This document shows, one piece after another, positions 22,422 to 30,014 of a stretch of DNA of 64,000 nucleotides; the first letter of the stretch is position 1; each line of letters begins with the position of its first letter. The position numbers were made by a program, and so were the translations under genes. The notes beneath the pieces are model-generated. The model made no database searches. It was not told the origin of the DNA and saw only the letters and a list, made by a program, of their open reading frames with translations. The DNA is from a virus, in the IMG/VR virus record IMGVR_UViG_3300036806_000217, positions 23,341-87,340 of that record; one strand, 5' to 3'.

Positions 22422-22835
22422 ATGAGCGACACCACCGCAGCGGACCGCGCATACATCCAGCACGCCACCAGCGCAGCCCACGCCGCCGGACGCGCCGCAG
22501 CTCTACGCGGCATCACCCTCCCCCGCGACGTAGCCCAGCAGATCGCCGACGCCGTCCTCGGCCACGCCGACAACAAGTACAGCGTCCGCGTCAGCCTCGA
22601 CCGGCGCGCCTGGCAGCACCCCGACGCCCATGAGCACGCGCTTCAGCAGCTGCGCCGCCAACTCCTGGACGAGATCACCAGCCGAGAGCTACTGCCCGTC
22701 GCACTGCCCGCCCAGACGCTCACCTACGTGTCGTGGCGGTACGGATCCAACGAGCCCCTCGCCGCTTCCACTGCCGAGCCGGCCGACTGGGACTCGGTCG
22801 AGATCACCCTCACCGTGCCCGTGAGGACGCCATGA
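22422..22835 (+). CDS. Hypothetical protein
   Basis: 137 residues. Helical N-terminus (YIQHATSAAHAAGRAAALRG), then a mixed domain ending in a strand WDSVEITLTVPV. Its stop overlaps the next ATG. The role is unknown; the position between two HTH genes suggests a regulatory or toxin-like partner, without direct evidence. Confidence 0.72.
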   Translation: MSDTTAADRAYIQHATSAAHAAGRAAALRGITLPRDVAQQIADAVLGHADNKYSVRVSLDRRAWQHPDAHEHALQQLRRQLLDEITSRELLPVALPAQTLTYVSWRYGSNEPLAASTAEPADWDSVEITLTVPVRTP

Positions 22836-23137
22836 CCCTGTACGACCGTGTCGCCGCCACCCCCGACGGTGCCCGCGCCCTCGCCCAGGCCCGACTGCGG
22901 CACGAGACCCTGCACCTCCTCTGGGACGCCCAGGCCGCATCCGGGATGAGCGTCGAGCAGCTGGCGAAGGCGCTGGGCGTGCGGCGTAGGACCGTGCGCC
23001 GGGCCTTCGACGGCGACGGGAACCTGCCCGTCGGCACGCTTGCCCGCTACCTGCACGCCATGGGGTACGAGGTCGAGCTGCGGGTGGTCGCGGCCGGGGA
23101 ACCACGGCGGAAGATGATCGACGGGAAGGCATCGTGA
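22832..23137 (+). CDS. Antitoxin-like XRE HTH protein
   Basis: 101 residues, ATG in the previous stop. SGMSVEQLAKALGVRRRTVRRAF is an HTH, followed by GNLPVGTLARYLHAMGYEVELRV, the usual ending of HigA/VapB-like XRE antitoxins and short regulators. It overlaps genes on both sides; a toxin-antitoxin pairing with either is possible but neither neighbour has a toxin signature. Confidence 0.76.
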   Translation: MTLYDRVAATPDGARALAQARLRHETLHLLWDAQAASGMSVEQLAKALGVRRRTVRRAFDGDGNLPVGTLARYLHAMGYEVELRVVAAGEPRRKMIDGKAS

Positions 23138-23556
23138 CCGAGCAGTTCGACCCCCACATCCTGGCCTCCGTGGAGCAGTGGCGTGCCGAGCGCGCAGCAG
23201 ACACCGCCTGGACCCGCCACCTCCCGCCCGAGGCCCGCGCCGAGATGGACACCGAGCTCGCCGCGCTGGACGGCGATGCGCGAGCCGTGGCCCTGATCGC
23301 CTGGCGCAACACCGCCGCCGTGTACGCCGACCCCGAGCTGCACGCCGCGCTCAGCCGGGACGCGGACCGGCAGGCCACGCCCGACCGCGACGGCTACACG
23401 TTCGGCGTGTACCTGCCGCCCGGGGTCAGCGAGGAAGTCCGCGACCGGCTCGGGGACCGGATCATGGACCTCGTTGCCGACGCCGTCCCCGACGCTGAGG
23501 TTGTCGGGCAGGCCGGGGATCCGCTCGGGGCTGTGGACGGGATCGCCCGGCCGTAG
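23134..23556 (+). CDS. Hypothetical acidic protein
   Basis: 140 residues from a GTG in the previous stop. Helical first half (VEQWRAERAADTAWTRHLPP), then a strand-containing part with GYTFGVYLPPGVSEEVRDRL. No recognised domain. It ends the three-gene rightward set and is followed by a strong hairpin. Confidence 0.72.
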   Translation: MTEQFDPHILASVEQWRAERAADTAWTRHLPPEARAEMDTELAALDGDARAVALIAWRNTAAVYADPELHAALSRDADRQATPDRDGYTFGVYLPPGVSEEVRDRLGDRIMDLVADAVPDAEVVGQAGDPLGAVDGIARP

Positions 23557-23648
23557 CCGCTACGCTCGGGGCGCGGTCGCTGACACCCGCAGTTCGGTAG
23601 TCCGGACGAGAACGACCCTGGCCGCTGCAAACGAGCCAGGACAACAGG

Positions 23649-23675
23649 GCGCCCCCGGCCGATGGTCGGGGGCGC
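23649..23675. terminator. Hairpin between convergent genes
   Basis: GCGCCCCCG (23649-23657) pairs perfectly with CGGGGGCGC (23667-23675) over a 9-base loop, between the rightward gene ending at 23556 and the leftward gene ending at 23690. A bidirectional terminator is likely. Confidence 0.7.
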
Positions 23676-23689
23676 GGCTGCGTGGTGGG

Positions 23690-24523
23690 CTACTCGGACG
23701 GCGGGGTGATGACGAACAGAGTGTGCGGCAGGCCCCGGCCGGACGCACCCGGACGCTTGCCGACCTCCGCAATCAGGCCCTGCTCAAGCAGTGCCCGGAC
23801 GTTGAGCGCGATTCCAGGCGCGGAGAGCGGGCTGATCTCCGCAAGGTCCGCCCGTGAGAAGAACTCCGAGCCGAAGCGCTCCCGTGCGACGGCCAGCAGC
23901 TTGTGTCCACGCGTATCCGGCGCGTCCCGCCTGGCCAGGTCCGACCGCTGCCCCTGGCGGACGTCCCGGCCCGCAAAGAAGGGTTCGATGAGCGGCCACG
24001 GGAAGAGCCACATGTTCGCGATGAAGCGCCACTGCTCGCGAGGAACGGGCCAATCCGGGTCGGACTGCGCGATCTGCATCACGCGGGCCCGGCTCAGGCC
24101 AACACGACGGCTGATCTCCGCCACGTTGACCCACTGCCCCTCGTAGGCGTGCCAGTCGACGGTCGAGATCCCGACGGCGCCGCTGGCCGAGACGAGCATC
24201 GGCGACGGCGTTCGGGAGAGATTGTGCAGCGGTCCTTCCGTCGTGATCGCTTCGACCTCGGCCACCGCCGCATCCTCGCGGGCGTCGAACCACTCAACGC
24301 TGCGCTCGAACCTGAGCGGCCACCACGTCGCCGCCGTGGTTGCGTGCTGGCTCCAGCGCAGCTTGAGATTGTTCGTGATCCCGACGTACAGGAGCTGGCC
24401 AAAGACGTCGTAGAACCGGTACAGCGCGGTCGTTCCGGGCTTGTGCTCCGGGGCGGGTAAGCCGGTGGACTCCCGCTCGGTCTCGCTAGTCCTCGGGGCT
24501 TCCTGGGGCGTGCCCTGTTTCAT
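23690..24523 (-). CDS. GIY-YIG nuclease-domain protein with C-terminal HTHs
   Basis: 277 residues; AAGGAAGAG precedes the ATG. The GIY-YIG fold is near the start: LYRFYD (34-39), LYVGIT (45-50), then NLKLRWSQH with the conserved Arg. A middle HTH (VNVAEISRRVGLSRARVMQI) is AlpA/MerR-like, and a C-terminal winged-helix-like part (about 205-270) follows. Such architecture fits a homing-type or regulatory nuclease that finds DNA by its own HTHs. The gene overlaps the AlpA-like gene upstream by 38 bases. Confidence 0.78.
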   Translation of the reverse strand: MKQGTPQEAPRTSETERESTGLPAPEHKPGTTALYRFYDVFGQLLYVGITNNLKLRWSQHATTAATWWPLRFERSVEWFDAREDAAVAEVEAITTEGPLHNLSRTPSPMLVSASGAVGISTVDWHAYEGQWVNVAEISRRVGLSRARVMQIAQSDPDWPVPREQWRFIANMWLFPWPLIEPFFAGRDVRQGQRSDLARRDAPDTRGHKLLAVARERFGSEFFSRADLAEISPLSAPGIALNVRALLEQGLIAEVGKRPGASGRGLPHTLFVITPPSE

Positions 24524-24743
24524 CTGCGGTCTCTTCCTTACGCTCTTCCAGATCGGTCCGTCGCCCCTGCTTGAGCCCGGCCAAGCGCTGTTCCCAGTAC
24601 GCCTCCAGGGAGGCGAGGGGGTAGCGAGGCACGGTGCTGCCCGGTGCCATGACTGCTTTCGGGAACGCCTGATCGGTGGCGGCCAGCCGATGGATGAGCT
24701 GTCGGCTGCGCTGTACGTGTGCGGCGAACTCGGTGACGGTCAT
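24486..24743 (-). CDS. AlpA/excisionase-like small HTH protein
   Basis: 85 residues from ATG 24743 with GGAGGGG upstream; ATG 24782 with GAGAGGA is equally possible (98 residues). TVTEFAAHVQRSRQLIHRLA then YPLASLEAYWEQRLAG gives an AlpA/HTH_17-type winged helix, and a charged tail follows. It resembles the HTH inside the GIY-YIG protein it overlaps, so the two may act together. An excisionase function is only possible, as no integrase is seen. Confidence 0.7.
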   Translation of the reverse strand: MTVTEFAAHVQRSRQLIHRLAATDQAFPKAVMAPGSTVPRYPLASLEAYWEQRLAGLKQGRRTDLEERKEETADETGHAPGSPED

Positions 24744-24856
24744 CGGATCGGGTGGCCCCTCCTGGCCCGGGGTGGGCGACATACGGACATCCTCTCAAGA
24801 AGGTGTTGCTGATGTAAAGGAAGTCGCGTAGCTTGGGACTCGCGACAACACGCAAA

Positions 24857-24965
24857 GGCCCCGACCGCTCGTGACAGATCGGCCGGGGCTGACAACGGGT
24901 CGTCCGGGCGGTGACACGCCCGGACGACCCTCAACCCCGACTCGGAGGTGACACTCCGGGTCGGG
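24857..24965 (+). ncRNA. Three tandem hairpins with identical GTGACA loops
   Basis: Hairpin 1 (24857-24890) is imperfect, hairpin 2 (24897-24930) has a perfect 14-bp stem, and hairpin 3 (24936-24965) has 12 pairs with one wobble. Each closes on exactly GTGACA (24871, 24911, 24948), while the stem sequences differ. They lie in the divergent gap, ending 31 bases before the gene at 24997. Loop conservation with stem covariation points to an RNA or cruciform recognised by a protein or antisense partner. Direction of transcription is inferred. Confidence 0.6.
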
Positions 24966-24996
24966 CATCCGCCACCTGATCTCACCAGGAGCGAAC

Positions 24997-25239
24997 ATGC
25001 TTGATCGTAGCCAGGAAGTTCCTGGTTCCGGCAGTCCCGCACCGGCCTCCACCCTCGGCGGCCCGGACACCATCACCGCCGCAGCCGCACGCACCCGACA
25101 CCTGCGCACCCCCGGCGACCGGAACCAGACCGGGTACGACTTCGACGGCGACGGGCAGCTCGTGCTCCGCGACGGCTGGGACTCGCACCACGCTGACCGC
25201 GCCTTCGGGCAGGGACCGGACGGCGGTAGCGCGGCATGA
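24997..25239 (+). CDS. Hypothetical small protein downstream of the hairpins
   Basis: 80 residues; CAGGAG precedes the ATG. The sequence is Gly/Pro/Asp-rich (GDRNQTGYDFDGDGQLVLRD) with little helix; the middle resembles a short Asp-rich turn. It may be a regulatory or leader protein. The stop overlaps the next ATG. Confidence 0.68.
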   Translation: MLDRSQEVPGSGSPAPASTLGGPDTITAAAARTRHLRTPGDRNQTGYDFDGDGQLVLRDGWDSHHADRAFGQGPDGGSAA

Positions 25240-25649
25240 GCGCCGCCGACCCGGACGCCAACCCCCGCCTCAAAGCGATCATCGCCCGCCACACCAACGA
25301 CATCGCATTCCTCGTCCCCGGATGCCCGACCGACGGCAACACCAGCATCGACGGCGTCACCCTCGGCGAACTCCTCGCCGACGCCCGCGACCACCTGGAG
25401 GCCATCGACGCCGACAACGCCAGCATCCTCAACGCCGCCCTCATCTACCTCGCCGACGCCCTCGACGCCGACAACGACACCGCCCAAGACGTGCTCCTCA
25501 GCTACGTCGACCACTACCTCACCGGCAGCGAAGATTCGGACGGCTTCATGGACGGCGTCGAAGACATGGCCCGCAAACTCGCCGCCGAGTACGGCCTCAG
25601 CTACCCCGACGGCGCCGTGCTCCACGACCAGGCGGCAGGTGCACGATGA
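25236..25649 (+). CDS. Hypothetical acidic protein
   Basis: 137 residues from an ATG in the previous stop. Helical and strongly acidic, with TLGELLADARDHLEAIDADN and DNDTAQDVLLSYVDHYLTG. Overlapping neighbours on both sides imply co-expression. No known family. Confidence 0.72.
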   Translation: MSAADPDANPRLKAIIARHTNDIAFLVPGCPTDGNTSIDGVTLGELLADARDHLEAIDADNASILNAALIYLADALDADNDTAQDVLLSYVDHYLTGSEDSDGFMDGVEDMARKLAAEYGLSYPDGAVLHDQAAGAR

Positions 25650-25969
25650 CCCGCCCCACGATCCACGGCGACGGACCCGCCCGCCCCGCCACCGACGCCG
25701 AGATCAAAGCCGTCCTCGACCAATACACCGCCGCGGACGGCGCCGTCGACTTCCACGCGCTCTGGCTCGACGCGCAAGCCAAGGACCGGCAGGACGCGAT
25801 CGACTACGCCGTCCTCCGCGTCAACCAACTCCTCCAGGCCCTCGCCGACGACACCGGCGACTACGCCCAGCGCAACGCCACCGTCGACGACTTCCGCACC
25901 GCCGTCCGCCACCTCCGCACGCTCAACAGCGGACACCTGCCCCAGCTCACCGCACGCCAGGAGGCCTGA
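25646..25969 (+). CDS. Hypothetical helical protein
   Basis: 107 residues, ATG overlapping the previous stop. An acidic amphipathic helix runs through VDFHALWLDAQAKDRQDAID and a second through LRVNQLLQALADDTGDYAQR. No motif recognised. Confidence 0.7.
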   Translation: MTRPTIHGDGPARPATDAEIKAVLDQYTAADGAVDFHALWLDAQAKDRQDAIDYAVLRVNQLLQALADDTGDYAQRNATVDDFRTAVRHLRTLNSGHLPQLTARQEA

Positions 25970-25970
25970 C

Positions 25971-26174
25971 ATGGCCACCGCCGCACCCGACGTCGCCACC
26001 GAACTCGACCTCGTCCGTGCCGACGGCATCCGCCACTACTGGCGGGCCGTGGCACTCCTCGCCGAAGCCGAAGGGCTCCGCGACAGCGACTACAAACACG
26101 ACCTCATGGAGCGCTGCCAGCGCCACACCGAACTCGCCAAAACCGCAGCACTGCTCACCGGCAGCAGCAGCTGA
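25971..26174 (+). CDS. Small helical protein
   Basis: 67 residues, one base after the previous stop, with CAGGAGG upstream. TELDLVRADGIRHYWRAVAL and a following Glu/Lys-rich helix suggest a simple helical bundle. Function unknown. Confidence 0.68.
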   Translation: MATAAPDVATELDLVRADGIRHYWRAVALLAEAEGLRDSDYKHDLMERCQRHTELAKTAALLTGSSS

Positions 26175-26212
26175 CCCACCCCCCGGGCAACGACACCACG
26201 GAGGACCGACCC

Positions 26213-26437
26213 ATGCCATGGAACCCGTTCGCACCCAAGGCGCCCGCCGTCGACACCCGCTACCACGACGCCGAGCAGCGCCGCCAGGAAGACGCCGCCC
26301 ACAAACGCCAGGTCGCCGCCGACGCAGCCGCCCGCCAGGAGGCATCCGACGCCTACTACGCCGAGATCATGCCCCAGCGCCGGGCCCGCCGCGCCGCCTG
26401 CACCATGTCCAACCACGACCGCTGCCTCAGCCACTGA
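26213..26437 (+). CDS. Small basic helical protein
   Basis: 74 residues; GGAGGA precedes the ATG. A long helix rich in Arg, Gln and Ala (DAEQRRQEDAAHKRQVAADA) is followed by an Arg-rich stretch and CTMSNHDRC. It may bind nucleic acid. Two large hairpins follow its stop. Confidence 0.68.
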   Translation: MPWNPFAPKAPAVDTRYHDAEQRRQEDAAHKRQVAADAAARQEASDAYYAEIMPQRRARRAACTMSNHDRCLSH

Positions 26438-26450
26438 GCAGCCCCCGAGC

Positions 26451-26526
26451 GCGGCCGACCCGACCCCCCGCGCGGGTCGGCCGCACAGCCGGCGCCCGCC
26501 CCGCACCCCCGGGCGGGACGGGCGCC
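26451..26526. terminator. Two adjacent GC-rich hairpins
   Basis: Hairpin A: GCGGCCGACCCG (26451-26462) with CGGGTCGGCCGC (26473-26484), 12 perfect pairs. Hairpin B: GGCGCCCG (26491-26498) with CGGGCGCC (26519-26526), enclosing CCCGC/GCGGG. They probably end the operon that starts at 24997 and insulate the next one. Confidence 0.6.
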
Positions 26527-26569
26527 ACCACCGACCGAGCACGACGACCTGAATGGAAGCCGACCAGCC

Positions 26570-27466
26570 GTGGCCAAGACCGACGATCACCCGATCCACC
26601 CCTACGAGCGCGAGCTCAACATCGCGCTCGCGGTGATGTGCTGGGCCTCGGTAGCGATGGCCATCGGCTTCGAGGCAACTACGGCACTCCCCCTCGTCGC
26701 CAGTGAGCGAGTCCCGGCCGACGTGAGGATCAGCGATCTGATCGCCACGGGTGCCGTGGTGGCCATGGCCGCCTACGCCCTCCTGCTGGAGTGGGTCAAC
26801 CGTCACCACCCGTCCCGCCGCCGGGCCTGGCGCCGGTCAGGCTGGTCCTGCCAGGGAGTGCTACTGGCGATGTGTACCGCCGGCGCCATAGAGAAGCACC
26901 ACTACCTGGCGCTCCCTTGGATTGCCACGACGGCCGTCATGGGCCTGGGCAGTTGGAACCTCTGGATGCGTGGCCAACTACTGCCAGCCGAGGACCAGAA
27001 GGTCATCAACGAGCTGATCGCAGACAAGGAGCGCCGCGAAAGAGACGCAATCCGCGCCGCCGAACACCGCCGCCGCGAGACCCGCTTTCAGAAAGTCGCC
27101 GCCTCCTACCAGCCGGCCGGAGCCGCACCCCTGAGCGTTCCTGCCCTGAAGCCCGAAGTCGATCCGAAGCCCTGGCTCATCCCGGATGGAAAGCACAGCC
27201 CGGTCGTGTACTTCATCCAGAACGGCGACCGCGTCAAGATCGGCACGACGACGAACCTGCGCTCCCGGATCAGCGCCCTTTCGTTGCGGCCCACCGACAT
27301 CGTGCTGCTCGTCAACGGCGGACGACCGTTCGAGCAGGCACTCCACAAGCGCTTCGCCAGCGTGCGAGTCGGCAACACCGAGTGGTTCGCCAATTCCGGG
27401 CCGGTCGCCGAGTACATCGTCATCGAGGCTGCGCGGGCCCGAGCTATCGCCAAGTCGAAGGGATGA
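26570..27466 (+). CDS. Membrane protein with C-terminal GIY-YIG-like (T5orf172/MUG113-type) domain
   Basis: 298 residues from a GTG with GGAAG upstream. Four hydrophobic segments (about 17-36, 56-76, 92-108, 114-134) anchor the N-terminus; a charged helix (142-178) acts as a stalk. Residues 212-285 read VVYFIQNGDRVKIGTTTNLR, then FEQALHKRF and NTEWF, the signature of the T5orf172/MUG113 branch of GIY-YIG nucleases. The nuclease would sit on the inner face of the membrane. The next gene starts in its stop, linking it to the transfer-like module. Confidence 0.78.
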   Translation: MAKTDDHPIHPYERELNIALAVMCWASVAMAIGFEATTALPLVASERVPADVRISDLIATGAVVAMAAYALLLEWVNRHHPSRRRAWRRSGWSCQGVLLAMCTAGAIEKHHYLALPWIATTAVMGLGSWNLWMRGQLLPAEDQKVINELIADKERRERDAIRAAEHRRRETRFQKVAASYQPAGAAPLSVPALKPEVDPKPWLIPDGKHSPVVYFIQNGDRVKIGTTTNLRSRISALSLRPTDIVLLVNGGRPFEQALHKRFASVRVGNTEWFANSGPVAEYIVIEAARARAIAKSKG

Positions 27467-28380
27467 CCATGGACGAGATCGACGACGCCCCCGTCGCCTC
27501 GCCGGAGACCATCCGGCGCCTCATGCTGTTCGCGGTCATCCTGTCCATCGCCTCGACCGCCACAGCGTTCTGGCTCTCCTACGAGCACCTCCACGACGTC
27601 GCCAGCGGCCATGGCCTCAGCGCAGCCCGCGCCTGGGCATGGCCCGGCACGGTCGACACCTTCATCATCATCGGCGAGGTGATGATCCTCGTCGCCAACC
27701 TTCTCCGCAGGACCGACGGGTGGGCCATCTGCGTAACCGTCATCGGCTCCGTGGGCTCCGTCGCCCTGAACGTCGCTGGCGTCGGAGCGCACGCGGCGAT
27801 CATGACGTATATCGTCGCGGCGGTGCCGCCCTGCGGCGCGCTCATGTCCTTCGCGATTCTCATGCGGCAGATCAAGAAGGTCCTCACTCCACGACGGGAC
27901 GAGGCGGAGCCGTCGGCGGATGCAACGACGGATCAGCCCATCGCCGACGACGGAGCAGCCGACGGAAGCCGGCCACCCGTCGTCGGGAAGACCGTCGACC
28001 CGACGCCTCCCGACGCGACGGAAGCGGCTCGATCCGTCGTCGAGTCGACGCCTTCCGTCGACCTTCCCGACGCTTCCCCCGTCGCTGCATCCGTCGTCGA
28101 GAGGCCAGCCCAGCCGCCGACGACTCGTCGGCCGAAGGCGACCCGATCCGCCACCGGGAAGCGTCCGCCCCGTCGGTCTCTCGACGAGTGGGTGGAGATC
28201 GCCGGGCCGATCTTCCACGCCGAGTTCCAGCGCCTCCGCAGGAAGCCGACCGCCAATGAGTTTGCTCAGGCGATCGACCGGGCCGGCTTCGGCCTGCCCT
28301 CGGACACGGTGGCGAAGACGATCCGTTCGGAGATTCTCGACCGCGCGGACGTCCCGGCTCTGAGTGAGGAGGGGCAATGA
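27463..28380 (+). CDS. DUF2637 membrane protein (Spd-like)
   Basis: 305 residues; ATG in the previous stop, GAAGGG upstream. The N-terminal 135 residues match DUF2637: WLSYEHLHDVASGHGL, RAWAWPGTVDTFIIIGEVMI and two further TM helices (four in all, about 18-38, 60-80, 86-106, 110-134). A long Asp/Pro/Val linker (145-215), encoded by a CCGTCG repeat array, leads to a C-terminal basic domain with RSLDEWVEIAGPIFHAEFQR. DUF2637 proteins are hallmarks of Streptomyces conjugative plasmids and integrative elements, where they accompany Tra and Spd functions. Confidence 0.84.
   Translation: MTMDEIDDAPVASPETIRRLMLFAVILSIASTATAFWLSYEHLHDVASGHGLSAARAWAWPGTVDTFIIIGEVMILVANLLRRTDGWAICVTVIGSVGSVALNVAGVGAHAAIMTYIVAAVPPCGALMSFAILMRQIKKVLTPRRDEAEPSADATTDQPIADDGAADGSRPPVVGKTVDPTPPDATEAARSVVESTPSVDLPDASPVAASVVERPAQPPTTRRPKATRSATGKRPPRRSLDEWVEIAGPIFHAEFQRLRRKPTANEFAQAIDRAGFGLPSDTVAKTIRSEILDRADVPALSEEGQ
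27910..28096. repeat. CCGTCG repeat array inside the DUF2637 gene
   Basis: Eleven copies of CCGTCG or its complement start at 27910, 27926, 27948, 27960, 27977, 27992, 28016, 28034, 28055, 28079 and 28091, about 12-24 bp apart and in both orientations. They fall in the part encoding a low-complexity linker. Short repeated octamer-like sites beside traB are how Streptomyces plasmids mark the DNA that TraB binds; such a role here is inference. Confidence 0.5.
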
Positions 28381-28401
28381 CGCCTGGCTAGGTGATCTAC
28401 G

Positions 28402-28485
28402 ACGACGACAGCGACGACGTACCCCTGGGGTACCCCCCGTAGGCCCCTGACCTGACCCTATCCCCTCACGACGACAGCGACGACG
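28402..28485. repeat. 18-bp direct repeat flanking a palindrome
   Basis: ACGACGACAGCGACGACG occurs exactly at 28402-28419 and 28468-28485. Between them GTACCCCTGGGGTAC (28419-28433) is a perfect 7-bp-arm palindrome. The set lies in the 126-bp gap between the DUF2637 gene and the next gene, whose AAGGAG follows at 28495. It could be an operator or part of a cis-acting transfer site. Confidence 0.5.
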
Positions 28486-28506
28486 ACGCACCTCGAAGGA
28501 GACCCC

Positions 28507-29985
28507 GTGGCGGACACTCAGGCGCCGCCCGCGCCCGCACCGCAGACCGTGTACGTTCCCGTGCCCCAGCCGCCAGCCGTAACGGCGGGCTGGGCGGTTC
28601 CGGCTGGGCAGGCCCCGGCGAAGGAGCCGTCCGAGCGGAAGGGTCGCGGCCGCGGGATCCCGGCAGCGCCGGCATTGGCGGCCGCGGGCAACGCGACGGC
28701 GCTCGGCGTCACCTCGGCCTACGCCGCGGGCGGCTGGCCCGGCATGGCCGCAGCGGGCGGCGCTGCCGTGCTCGCCGCGGGCGGGGCGGTGGTGCACCGG
28801 CGCCGAGCGGTGAAGCGCAGCGCGGACATTCGCAAGGCACTGCGGGCCGCGGGCCTCGGCGGCGGCTCGCTCGGTTCCGGTGGCGGCCGCGGATTCGGCC
28901 TCGGTGGCGGGTCGTCTTCGCGCCGTGGCGGGTTGTTCGGTGGCGGGTCGGGTGGCGGCCGGAAGTCGGCGGCCGCGGGCTCGTCTCGTGGCGCCTCGGG
29001 TTCGCGTTCTGGTGGCGGGTCGACGGCTCCGTCCCGTGGCGGCCGCGCGGGTGGGTCGAACTCGCCGCGTGCCGGCAAGTCCGGGGCGGGCGCCAGCACC
29101 GGTTCGTCCGGTCGCCTGGGTCGGGCCCTGGACCGGATGCTCGGCGGCAGTGGCCAGAAGGCCGGCGTCGACAAGGCGGCCCGGAAGTCCGCGAGCGAGA
29201 CCGCTGCGGCGGCGAAGAGCGTCAAGGCGGCGCGGAAGGCGGCGAAGGCCGCGGCGAAGCAGGCCCGCAAGGATCTCGGCCTGCCGTCCCGCAGCAGCCG
29301 GCTCGCCGCGGCGTCCAAGCGCGGCGCCGGCCGTGCCTGGTCCAAGACGGCCAGTCCGCGGGCGGCTGCCCGTCGCCTCGCCGCCCGGAGCGTGCGGAAG
29401 GCCCGCGGCCTCACCGCCGACGGGCTTCGCTCGCTGCGCGCCGGGGTGTGGGGCCTGCTCAAGCACATGTCCTGGAAGAAGGGCGGCAAGCGGGCCCTGG
29501 CCGCGTGGAAGGCGCACCGCGCCAAGCGCAAGACCACCACGCCCGCCGCGCCGCCCACCCCGCCGATCGCGTCCACCGTCCGCCGACCCGCCAGTACGAC
29601 CCCCATCCGATCCTCTGGAGGACCCGGCATGTCCGGCTACCACTTCGTCGCACCCGCCACGGAAGGCGTCCGCGCCGCCGCGAACTACAACCCCACCGGC
29701 ATGCTGCAGGTCATCGAGGACTTCGCCGGGCTCTCCGAAGCCCTGGAGCTCCACGCCCAGGCCATGCGCGTGACCGTCGAGAACGCCGACGCGAAGTTCC
29801 CGCTGGCCCCGCAGGTCATCGACGTCATGCGGCAGGTCCACAACCTGCAGCTGAAGGCCGCCGAGCTCGCCAAGGAGCTCCAGCCCGCATCCCGCAAGCT
29901 CCACGAGGCCGACCTCGCCCGCCACTCCAGCCCCCGCAAGGGCCCGCAGGGCGAGCGCATGTGGGACATCGCCTCCAACAGCTAG
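28507..29985 (+). CDS. Large basic Gly/Ser-rich membrane protein of the transfer-like module
   Basis: 492 residues from a GTG with AAGGAG upstream. The layout is: Pro-rich start; two close hydrophobic segments (about 58-100); a Gly/Ser/Arg-rich unfolded region (115-205); a Lys/Ala/Arg-rich histone-like region (215-345); then, after GGPGMSGYHFVAP, a folded helical domain (about 375-485) with AELAKELQPASRKLHEADLA. The highly basic middle should bind DNA. In Streptomyces plasmids proteins of this kind lie just before traB. The ATG at 29629 could also give the C-terminal domain as a separate product. Confidence 0.76.
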   Translation: MADTQAPPAPAPQTVYVPVPQPPAVTAGWAVPAGQAPAKEPSERKGRGRGIPAAPALAAAGNATALGVTSAYAAGGWPGMAAAGGAAVLAAGGAVVHRRRAVKRSADIRKALRAAGLGGGSLGSGGGRGFGLGGGSSSRRGGLFGGGSGGGRKSAAAGSSRGASGSRSGGGSTAPSRGGRAGGSNSPRAGKSGAGASTGSSGRLGRALDRMLGGSGQKAGVDKAARKSASETAAAAKSVKAARKAAKAAAKQARKDLGLPSRSSRLAAASKRGAGRAWSKTASPRAAARRLAARSVRKARGLTADGLRSLRAGVWGLLKHMSWKKGGKRALAAWKAHRAKRKTTTPAAPPTPPIASTVRRPASTTPIRSSGGPGMSGYHFVAPATEGVRAAANYNPTGMLQVIEDFAGLSEALELHAQAMRVTVENADAKFPLAPQVIDVMRQVHNLQLKAAELAKELQPASRKLHEADLARHSSPRKGPQGERMWDIASNS

Positions 29986-30014
29986 TCCGCCGTCGCGCGG
30001 AGAAAGGCACGATC

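Noticed and set aside
24486-24743. AlpA-like protein as an excisionase
   Set aside because: No integrase or attachment site is seen in the window, so the specific role cannot be supported.
24857-24965. Reading the three GTGACA hairpins as ordinary terminators or as a CRISPR-like array
   Set aside because: They lie in a divergent gap, not after genes, and have no U-runs; only the loop is repeated, so there is no repeat-spacer structure.
27106-29925. Leftward 939-codon open frame across the transfer-like module
   Set aside because: It mirrors the codon pattern of the DUF2637 and Gly/Ser-rich genes on the other strand; its product is Arg/Gly/Ala low complexity.
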